Shown: positions 1-5,048 of the stretch, in pieces
Numbering within the stretch: position 1 is the first letter of the stretch
Layout of the letters: the number at the start of each line of letters is the position of its first letter
Assembly: GCA_013213915.1 (NCBI GenBank)
Contig: JABSRK010000179.1
Span: 1,747-7,579 of the forward strand
Reading direction: 5' to 3'
Length of the DNA stretch: 5,833 nucleotides
DNA from: Planctomycetota bacterium
GTDB lineage: Bacteria > Planctomycetota > GCA-002687715
Notes under the pieces: model-generated
What the model saw: only the letters and a program-made list of their open reading frames with translations
Told to the model about the DNA's origin: nothing
The model's database searches: none
Position numbers and translations under genes: made by a program

Positions 1-1
1 G

Positions 2-376
2 GGGGGCCCCCGGGGGCCGGCGCACGACGCCATCCACGCCGGCGACGCACTTGAACGCGAGTGGACGGGGCCCAACGCAGAGGGCCGCCCGCGGGTACAC
101 CAGGTCACGGCGTCCCCCGTCCGCAGCGACGACGGCAGCCTTGAGCAGGTCATTCTCGTGTTCACTGACATAACCGACCGGCGCGCCGCCGAGCAGCAAC
201 TTCACCGCACCGAAAAACTCGCCGCGCTCGGGCGCCTCGCGGCTGGTGTCGCGCACGAAATCAACACCCCGCTCGGATCGGTCAGCATCCTGACGAGTGA
301 GGCCATCGCCAGCGCCCAGGACATCGAGGCCTCAGCGAGCCGAACTCGAGGACAGCCTCGGCGACATCAAACGTGA
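2..376 (+). CDS. Sensor histidine kinase, N-terminal piece (PAS end + HisKA), 5'-partial and frameshifted
   Basis: This is the front part of a two-component sensor kinase; it is open at the window's left edge with no in-frame stop before 374. The first ~60 residues look like the second half of a PAS domain, ending in the typical FTDITDRR junction into the signalling helix. The HisKA dimerisation helix follows (EKLAALGRLAAGVAHEINTP). The likely phosphorylated histidine is encoded at 254-256, in an H-E-I-N-T-P-L H-box of the NtrB/AtoS style. Around 330-350 the homology jumps to the next frame, and this frame soon stops with a nonsense tail (from about RTRGQPRRHQT). Together with the piece ending at 917 it should form one kinase that autophosphorylates and passes phosphate to the regulator at 914-2272. 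I see no transmembrane segment here; the sensor region lies outside the window. The first 20 bases are almost pure G and C runs and may be unreliable. Confidence 0.85.
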   Translation, partial: GGPRGPAHDAIHAGDALEREWTGPNAEGRPRVHQVTASPVRSDDGSLEQVILVFTDITDRRAAEQQLHRTEKLAALGRLAAGVAHEINTPLGSVSILTSEAIASAQDIEASASRTRGQPRRHQT

Positions 377-917
377 GACCGAGCGCGTGGCGCACCTTGT
401 CCGACGGCTACTCGAACTATCCCACCCCGGTGACGAGGCCGTCACCCCAATCGATCCCAACGAGGTAGCCGAGGACGCGATTCGACTCATCTCCGTCCGA
501 TCCCCTCGGTCGCGCGCCCGCATCCGGACCGAATTGGCGGGTGACCTCGCCCCTGTCGAGACGAATCCGGACCGCTTGCGGCAAGTCCTCCTGAACCTGC
601 TGGACAACGCCCTCGACGCCATCGGCGACAATGACGGAGAGGTCGTCCTCCGCACTCGCGCCAAAAACGGAATGCCCGTCATCGAGGTCGAGGATAGCGG
701 AGAGGGGATCTCGGAGGAGAACCTCCTACGGGTATTCGATCCCTTCTTCACCACGAAGGACGTTGGTAAAGGCACGGGGCTCGGCCTTTATGTCTCGTAC
801 GAGATCATGAAGAATCTCGGGGGCGATATCGCGATCACCAGCCGCCCAGACGACGGGACCTGCGTGCGCCTGACGCTCCCGCCCCGCGTAGACACCACAC
901 TCTCCATCGCAACATGA
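297..917 (+). CDS. Sensor histidine kinase, C-terminal piece (second HisKA helix + HATPase_c)
   Basis: This is the ATP-binding half of the same kinase, read in the next frame. The open frame can begin at a GTG at 297, but the first ~14 residues are not kinase-like. Recognisable sequence starts near 342 (AELEDSLGDIKRETERVAHLV), the second HisKA helix. Numbering from 297, the HATPase_c landmarks are all present: N-box NLLDNALDAI (residues 100-109), G1 box DSGEGI (133-138), F-box FDPFFTT (147-153) and G2 box GKGTGLGL (157-164). The catalytic half therefore looks intact. An in-frame TGA at 291 means the frame change must lie between 294 and 373. The stop TGA at 915-917 overlaps the ATG of the next gene (ATGA), the usual sign of translational coupling between kinase and regulator. 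A true pseudogene and a sequencing or assembly error are both possible; the clean downstream frame favours an error or a very recent mutation. Confidence 0.88.
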   Translation: MRPSPAPRTSRPQRAELEDSLGDIKRETERVAHLVRRLLELSHPGDEAVTPIDPNEVAEDAIRLISVRSPRSRARIRTELAGDLAPVETNPDRLRQVLLNLLDNALDAIGDNDGEVVLRTRAKNGMPVIEVEDSGEGISEENLLRVFDPFFTTKDVGKGTGLGLYVSYEIMKNLGGDIAITSRPDDGTCVRLTLPPRVDTTLSIAT

Positions 918-2272
918 CCGACAACAACGGCATCCGGATTCTGCTCGTGGACGACGACGCGACTTTCCGCAAGGTGTTGTCGAATGCGTTGCTGCGTCGA
1001 GGGCATCGGGTCGATACGGCGGAATCACCCGCGGCTGCGTTGACGGTCATCGAACGCGGCAGCTACGACGTCGCACTGCTCGACCTCAAGATGCCAGGCA
1101 TGGACGGCGTCGAGTTGATGCGCGAGATCCGAGGTCGTCACGCGGAGCTGCCGGTGGTCATCCTCACCGGCCACGGGACGATTCCCTCGGCGATCCAGGC
1201 GATCCAGGCTGGGGCATACCATTACCTACAAAAGCCGTGCGAGGTCGACGAGGTCGAGATCACGCTGCGCAACGCCGTGCGACAACAGGATCTCTTACGC
1301 GAAAACACGCGCCTTCGAGAGGTCATCAAGATCACGACGCCCTACCGGGACATCGTCGGTGAATCGGCGGCGATCCTCCAGGTCATCGAACTCATCGAAC
1401 GCACCAAGGACTCGTGGAGTCCCGTGCTCATCCAGGGCGAGAGCGGAACGGGCAAGGAGCTCGTAGCCCGGGCCCTGCACCTCGGCAGCACACGCAAGGA
1501 CCAGCCCTTTGTCACGATAAACTGCGCCGGCCTCAAGCCCGAGTTGCTCGAGAACGAGTTGTTCGGCCACGTCGAGGGAGCGTTCACGGGCGCGTCTCGC
1601 TCCAAGAGCGGGCTCTTCGAGGTCGCCGACGGCGGGACGCTGTTCATCGACGAGGTCGCCGACATGGACCTGACGGTCCAGGCCAGCCTGCTGCGCGTCG
1701 TCGAGAATGGCGTGTTCCGACCGCTCGGATCGACAAAGGAGAAGACCGTCCGCGTGCGGGTCGTCGCCGCTGCCAACCGCGACCTGCATGCCGCAGTGGA
1801 GGCCGGGCACTTCCGTCAGGATCTCCTCTACCGACTCGATGTCGTCCACGTACAGGTGCCGCCGCTACGCGTTCGTCCCGACGACATTGCCCTGCTGGTC
1901 TCCCACTACCTCAACGGTTCGCGGGAGGCGCACGAGAAGGGGATTATTCTCGCTCCAGACGCCATGAACCTGCTGCGAGCGTACCGTTGGCCGGGCAACG
2001 TCCGCGAGTTGTTCCATGTCCTTGAACGCGCGATCCTGCTGGCGGAAGGTGGCGAGGTGTCCGCGCGGGACCTGGACGGCGTGCTGCGTCCTCGGTTCCA
2101 TCCGGTTGGCCTGGAGTCTCCCAAGGAGCCCCTCACCCTTGAGGACAGTGAGAAAATGCACATCACCCGTACGCTGGAAAGGGAGTGTGGCAACGTCTCC
2201 CGAGTCAGCGAGATTCTGGGGATCGATCGACGCACGCTCCAACGGAAGATGAAGCGCTATGGGCTCCGATAA
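914..2272 (+). CDS. NtrC-family sigma-54-dependent response regulator
   Basis: This complete 452-residue cytoplasmic regulator has the standard three-part plan. The receiver domain (about 7-125) has the acidic cluster D13-D15, phospho-acceptor D57, T85 and K107. The AAA+ sigma-54 activation domain (about 147-370) has Walker A GESGTGKE (175-182), a GAFTGA loop at 222-227 that contacts sigma-54, Walker B with D246-E247, an FRQDLLYRL stretch with likely arginine fingers (300-308), and sensor II WPGNVREL (359-366). The last 28 residues (425-452) are a Fis-type helix-turn-helix. All residues needed for phosphorylation, ATP hydrolysis and sigma-54 contact appear present, so it should act as a phosphorylation-controlled enhancer-binding activator. 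The ATG at 914 overlaps the kinase stop by 4 bases and has no clear Shine-Dalgarno, consistent with coupled translation. The regulon cannot be read from the window, so I give no gene name; it resembles AtoC, ZraR and NtrC generally. Confidence 0.96.
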   Translation: MTDNNGIRILLVDDDATFRKVLSNALLRRGHRVDTAESPAAALTVIERGSYDVALLDLKMPGMDGVELMREIRGRHAELPVVILTGHGTIPSAIQAIQAGAYHYLQKPCEVDEVEITLRNAVRQQDLLRENTRLREVIKITTPYRDIVGESAAILQVIELIERTKDSWSPVLIQGESGTGKELVARALHLGSTRKDQPFVTINCAGLKPELLENELFGHVEGAFTGASRSKSGLFEVADGGTLFIDEVADMDLTVQASLLRVVENGVFRPLGSTKEKTVRVRVVAAANRDLHAAVEAGHFRQDLLYRLDVVHVQVPPLRVRPDDIALLVSHYLNGSREAHEKGIILAPDAMNLLRAYRWPGNVRELFHVLERAILLAEGGEVSARDLDGVLRPRFHPVGLESPKEPLTLEDSEKMHITRTLERECGNVSRVSEILGIDRRTLQRKMKRYGLR

Positions 2273-2654
2273 GTCACGCTCGAGCAGAAAGGTCAGGCCC
2301 TTCCTCGAAAGCGGACGGTTGGTTCTGTACACGGTGATCGCCTCTGGGGTGGTCTGGCTGGTCGCCCTGCTCTGGTTCCGGTTCACGCTGATTCAGTCCC
2401 TGTTCACCCACATCGGGTTCGTCTCGCTGGTGACGTTTCTTCTCTTCGCGCTCGACAAACTCAAGGCAAAGACCGCGGGGCGCCGGACATCCGAGATGAA
2501 CCTCATGGCGCTCGGCACGATCGGAGGCGCCCTCGGCGGCTTGCTCGCCATGGTGGCGCTCCGGCACAAGACACAGCGGGTGATGTTCTCCGTAGGCTTG
2601 CCGATGCTGCTCTTCACCCACAGCGTTGTCGTGGCTGTGGTCGTCCTCAACTGA
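2259..2654 (+). CDS. DUF1294-type small integral membrane protein
   Basis: This 131-residue protein has a basic N-terminus and about four hydrophobic segments (roughly residues 21-40, 46-64, 80-101 and 108-130), so it should sit in the inner membrane. The family signature lies in the middle: ALDK (64-67), a basic stretch ending in RRTSE (75-79), a glycine-rich helix GTIGGALGGLLAM (86-98), then RHKTQR (102-107). This D-K ... R-R ... G-G ... R-H-K-T pattern is typical of DUF1294 proteins, whose function is unknown. The ATG at 2259 overlaps the regulator's end by 14 bases. GGAAG at 2244-2248, ten bases upstream, could serve as ribosome binding site. Later GTG or TTG starts are possible because the first ~20 residues are not conserved-looking. 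The overlap suggests co-transcription with the kinase-regulator pair, but nothing shows a role in signalling. Confidence 0.85.
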   Translation: MGSDKSRSSRKVRPFLESGRLVLYTVIASGVVWLVALLWFRFTLIQSLFTHIGFVSLVTFLLFALDKLKAKTAGRRTSEMNLMALGTIGGALGGLLAMVALRHKTQRVMFSVGLPMLLFTHSVVVAVVVLN

Positions 2655-2657
2655 CCG

Positions 2658-2674
2658 CGGCCTGGTCCCGGCCG
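2658..2674 (+). terminator. Weak hairpin after the signalling operon
   Basis: CGGCC (2658-2662) and GGCCG (2670-2674) can pair around a 7-base loop just after the DUF1294 stop codon. There is no T-run behind it, so it is at best a weak or Rho-assisted transcription end. A 5-base GC stem is common by chance in DNA this rich in G and C. Confidence 0.2.
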
Positions 2675-2715
2675 AACACCCGGCCCGTGAGGAGCAGGCA
2701 GACCGTCGGAACTCT

Positions 2716-2750
2716 CATGACCTCATCATGGGGAGTCGACCCCTGACTCC
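2716..2750 (+). repeat. Two adjacent dyads upstream of the cupredoxin gene
   Basis: Two inverted repeats sit side by side. The first is CATGA (2716-2720), loop CCTCA, TCATG (2726-2730). The second is GGAGTC (2732-2737), 7-base loop, GACTCC (2745-2750), extendable by two G-T pairs outward. The second ends only 13 bases before the ATG at 2764, in the place where a ribosome binding site or the upstream part of a promoter would be. As RNA it could be a terminator-like or start-blocking hairpin; as DNA it could be an operator. The bases after it (TTAGAAT) are not a proper T-run. The pairing is seen directly; the function is not known. Confidence 0.4.
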
Positions 2751-2751
2751 T

Positions 2752-2757
2752 TAGAAT
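2752..2757 (+). promoter_or_regulatory. Possible -10 box for a leaderless cupredoxin transcript
   Basis: TAGAAT matches the bacterial -10 consensus TATAAT at five of six bases. It ends six bases before the ATG at 2764, so transcription would begin at or very near the start codon. No Shine-Dalgarno is visible before that ATG, which agrees with a leaderless mRNA. No good -35 element is found at 16-18 bases upstream; the GGAGTC/GACTCC dyad lies there instead. Confidence 0.3.
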
Positions 2758-2763
2758 GTCGCC

Positions 2764-3492
2764 ATGGCTCGCTTGCTCCCCTGCCTTCTCCTCCTGGCCG
2801 CCGTGGCCGCCGCTCAGGCTGATCTGAAGGTCCGCGTCACCTGGAAAGGCCCGGTCCCGACACGCAAGCCGGTCGCCATTCCAAACGTGGTCAAGCAACG
2901 AAGCCCGGCGGACGCGGCGTTCTGCCAAAAGTGCATCGACGAGAAAACGCTGCTGGATGAGCGGATCGTCGTCGACGAGAAGACCCGAGGCCTCCGCGAT
3001 GTGGCCGTGATGCTCGAGGGACCTGCGCCAGGCAAAGGCGCCCTGCCCCTCCCCGGGACCCTCGACAACCGGAAGTGCCGCTTCTACCCGCGAGTTCAGT
3101 TCGTGCCCGTGGGCAAGAAGCTCACGGTGAAGAACTCGGACACGATCACCCACAACGCGCGCATCCTCGGCCGCGGACGCCGGCAGTTCTGGAACGGGAT
3201 CATCCCAGCTGGGAAGGCGGTCCAGACATACACGATCGCCGTCGGCGGGACCTACCACGTTGTCTGCGACGTCCACCCTTGGATGGAGGCGTGGCTCGTC
3301 GGGACGAAGAGCCCCTGGGTAGGCGTCAGCCAGGGCGACGGCACGGTGGCATTGAAGAACATCCCTACCGCCGATGAGGTCACGGTCCACCTCTGGCATC
3401 CAGCCCTCGGGCGAGCGCGCTTGAAGACCCGGCTCGAACCGGGGAAGGAGTTCCTGAAGAACCTGACCCAGAAGGACTTCAGGAAGCGATGA
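2764..3492 (+). CDS. Exported cupredoxin-like copper protein
   Basis: This 242-residue protein starts with a short signal peptide (about residues 1-19: MARLL, a leucine-alanine core, then AQA before D20), so it should be exported to the periplasm or surface. The cupredoxin fold spans about 105-180. NSDTITHN supplies a likely copper ligand at H130, and CDVHPWM supplies C168, H171 and M174, the usual His-Cys-His-Met set of a mononuclear copper site. The C-terminal stretch (about 185-225, with DGTVALKNIP and VHLWHPALG) resembles the small carboxypeptidase-regulatory-like beta tail often found after this cupredoxin type. A C54-Q-K-C57 pair precedes the copper domain, and C105 could be structural. 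Position 110 is arginine in YPRV where related proteins, from memory, often have PHV. An in-frame TAG at 2752 and the signal peptide fix the ATG at 2764. The likely role is electron transfer or copper binding; the partner is unknown. Confidence 0.85.
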   Translation: MARLLPCLLLLAAVAAAQADLKVRVTWKGPVPTRKPVAIPNVVKQRSPADAAFCQKCIDEKTLLDERIVVDEKTRGLRDVAVMLEGPAPGKGALPLPGTLDNRKCRFYPRVQFVPVGKKLTVKNSDTITHNARILGRGRRQFWNGIIPAGKAVQTYTIAVGGTYHVVCDVHPWMEAWLVGTKSPWVGVSQGDGTVALKNIPTADEVTVHLWHPALGRARLKTRLEPGKEFLKNLTQKDFRKR

Positions 3493-3510
3493 GGCATGGG
3501 CCTCGCAGCG

Positions 3511-3539
3511 TTGAGGCTATTCGCTCCGCAGGGTAGAGT
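3511..3539 (+). promoter_or_regulatory. Candidate sigma-70 promoter for thiC
   Basis: TTGAGG (3511-3516) and TAGAGT (3534-3539) are separated by exactly 17 bases. Each matches four of six consensus bases (TTGACA and TATAAT). The pair sits in the gap after the cupredoxin stop, and transcription would begin near 3546, about 58 bases before the thiC start and just ahead of the hairpin at 3556-3572. Such matches can arise by chance, so this is a candidate only. Confidence 0.4.
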
Positions 3540-3555
3540 TCGGGCGACGCGTATT

Positions 3556-3577
3556 CCCTTGTGCCGCAAGGGCTTTT
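3556..3577 (+). terminator. Intrinsic terminator-like hairpin between the cupredoxin gene and thiC
   Basis: CCCTTG (3556-3561) pairs perfectly with CAAGGG (3567-3572) around the loop TGCCG and is followed by CTTTT (3573-3577). A six-pair stem followed by a short T-run is the best terminator candidate in the window. It could end the cupredoxin transcript. If the promoter at 3511-3539 is real, it would instead lie inside the thiC leader and act as an attenuator. CGCAA (3565-3569) can alternatively pair with TTGCG (3576-3580), which would break this stem. Confidence 0.5.
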
Positions 3578-3591
3578 GCGCGCGTCTGACC

Positions 3592-3595
3592 GGAG
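3592..3595 (+). promoter_or_regulatory. thiC: Ribosome binding site deciding the thiC start
   Basis: GGAG lies eight bases before the ATG at 3604. It favours this start over the in-frame ATG at 3496, whose extra 36 residues are unlike ThiC and would read straight through the hairpin at 3556-3572. Confidence 0.6.
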
Positions 3596-3603
3596 TTTCA
3601 TAC

Positions 3604-4968
3604 ATGAGGCAAGAGTGGATCGACCGCCGTGGCGGCGATGCGTGTGTTACCCAGATGCACTACGCCCGACAGGGATGTGCGACCGAGGAGATGGCGTACG
3701 TCGCCGAGCGCGAGCAAATTCCGCTCGAGGTCGTCGTCGACGAAGTCGCGCGCGGGCGCATGGTCATCCCCGCCAACATCAATCACCCCGAGCTGGAGCC
3801 GATGGCCATAGGCATCGCTGCCCAGTGCAAGGTCAACGCGAACATCGGCAACTCGGCCGTGACCTCGGACGTGGATAACGAAATCGCCAAGCTCGAAACC
3901 GCGGTCACGCTGGGCGCCGACACCGTCATGGACCTGTCTACGGGTGGCAACATCAACGGTATCCGCGAGTCTATCTTGCGACGGTCTCCCGTCCCCATCG
4001 GAACGGTCCCGGTCTACCAAGCCGTGCAGGGCGTCGATTCCGTCACCGACCTCACTGAGGACGACCTGGTGCGAGTCGTGGAGGGTCAGGCTGAGCAGGG
4101 TGTGGACTACATGACGATCCACTGTGGCATCCGTCTCGAGCACCTGCCGCTGATCGACGGTCGCATCACGGGGATCGTCTCCCGCGGCGGCTCTCTCATG
4201 GCGCAGTGGATGGTCCACCACCGACGGGAGAACCCGTTCTACACGGCATACGACCGGATCCTCGAGGTCTGTCGACGTCACGACGTCACCCTTTCGCTGG
4301 GTGACTCGCTCCGGCCAGGGTGCATCCACGACGCGTGCGACGACGCACAGTTCGCCGAGCTGGATACCCTCGGGGAGCTCACCCGGCGCGCCTGGGACCA
4401 GGACGTCCAGGTCATGGTCGAGGGGCCTGGGCATGTCCCCATGGACAAGATTGCCATGAACGTCGAGCGCCAGCAGCGAGTCTGCGACGAGGCGCCGTTC
4501 TATGTGCTGGGACCGCTGGTGACCGATATCGCCCCGGGCTACGACCACATCACGTCCGCCATCGGAGCGGCCCTCGCGGGGTGGGCCGGCGCATCCATGC
4601 TCTGCTACGTCACGCCCAAGGAGCACCTTGGCCTGCCCGACGTAAACGACGTGCGCCAGGGGGTCGTCGCCTACAAGATCGCTGCCCACGCCGCCGACAT
4701 CGCACGTCATCGTCCCGGAGTCCGCGACCGCGACGACGAACTGAGTCGCGCCCGCTTCAAGTTCGACTGGCGACGCCAGTTCGAGCTCAGCCTGGACCCC
4801 GAAACAGCACAACGCATGCACGATGAGACGCTCCCCGAGGAGTACTTCAAGTCGGCGGAGTTCTGCTCCATGTGCGGGCCAAAATTCTGCTCCATGCAGA
4901 TTTCACAGACCGTGGAGGAGTACAACCGCACGCGTCGCGAGGAGGAGGCCGGGGCCGCAACGGCGTAA
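3604..4968 (+). CDS. thiC: Phosphomethylpyrimidine synthase ThiC (short form)
   Basis: ThiC is a cytoplasmic radical-SAM enzyme that turns aminoimidazole ribotide into hydroxymethylpyrimidine phosphate, the pyrimidine half of thiamine, releasing formate and CO. The 454-residue protein shows family signatures from end to end: VTQMHYARQG near the start, ANIGNSAVTSD, MDLSTGGNI, MTIHCGI, VSRGGSLMAQWM, SLGDSLRPGCIHDA, VMVEGPGHVPMDKI, GPLVTDIAPGYDHI and YVTPKEHLGLP. The C-terminal cluster motif C421-x2-C424-x4-C429 (FCSMCGPKFC) would bind the 4Fe-4S cluster for SAM cleavage. At 454 residues it lacks the extra N-terminal domain of the ~600-residue enterobacterial type, so it is the short form. The start at 3604 is supported by GGAG eight bases upstream and by where family similarity begins. 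No other thiamine gene is visible beside it, and no TPP riboswitch is recognisable upstream. Confidence 0.98.
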   Translation: MRQEWIDRRGGDACVTQMHYARQGCATEEMAYVAEREQIPLEVVVDEVARGRMVIPANINHPELEPMAIGIAAQCKVNANIGNSAVTSDVDNEIAKLETAVTLGADTVMDLSTGGNINGIRESILRRSPVPIGTVPVYQAVQGVDSVTDLTEDDLVRVVEGQAEQGVDYMTIHCGIRLEHLPLIDGRITGIVSRGGSLMAQWMVHHRRENPFYTAYDRILEVCRRHDVTLSLGDSLRPGCIHDACDDAQFAELDTLGELTRRAWDQDVQVMVEGPGHVPMDKIAMNVERQQRVCDEAPFYVLGPLVTDIAPGYDHITSAIGAALAGWAGASMLCYVTPKEHLGLPDVNDVRQGVVAYKIAAHAADIARHRPGVRDRDDELSRARFKFDWRRQFELSLDPETAQRMHDETLPEEYFKSAEFCSMCGPKFCSMQISQTVEEYNRTRREEEAGAATA

Positions 4969-4997
4969 CTGTTTCGTTACGGCGCGGCAGCCCGCGC
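4964..4997 (+). terminator. Tandem small hairpins at the end of thiC
   Basis: CGTAAC (4964-4969, containing the thiC stop codon) pairs with GTTACG (4976-4981) around TGTTTC. Directly after, GCGCGG (4982-4987) pairs with CCGCGC (4992-4997) around a 4-base loop. Neither is followed by a T-run. They may slow transcription or protect the thiC mRNA 3' end. Evidence for a true terminator is weak. Confidence 0.3.
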
Positions 4998-5048
4998 GCC
5001 TGATCAAGGGGACGACCACCCGGGGCCTCTCCCGGCGTGCCAGATGCG

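Noticed and set aside
1414..2025. 203-codon + strand frame inside the response regulator
   Set aside because: It is a +2-frame shadow: arginine-rich with no motif, while the regulator frame is fully conserved across the same bases.
1865..2386. 173-codon open frame on the - strand across the regulator end and DUF1294 start
   Set aside because: It is antisense to two well-supported genes, has no domain-like features, and shows no promoter or ribosome binding site in its favour.
3496..3603. In-frame 36-codon N-terminal extension of ThiC from ATG 3496
   Set aside because: It is unlike ThiC, overlaps the promoter and hairpin candidates, and the ATG at 3604 has a well-placed GGAG.
3598..4821. 407-codon open frame on the - strand
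   Set aside because: It lies wholly opposite thiC, whose identity is certain. Long antisense frames are expected in G+C-rich genes with strong third-position bias, and its product has no recognisable motif.
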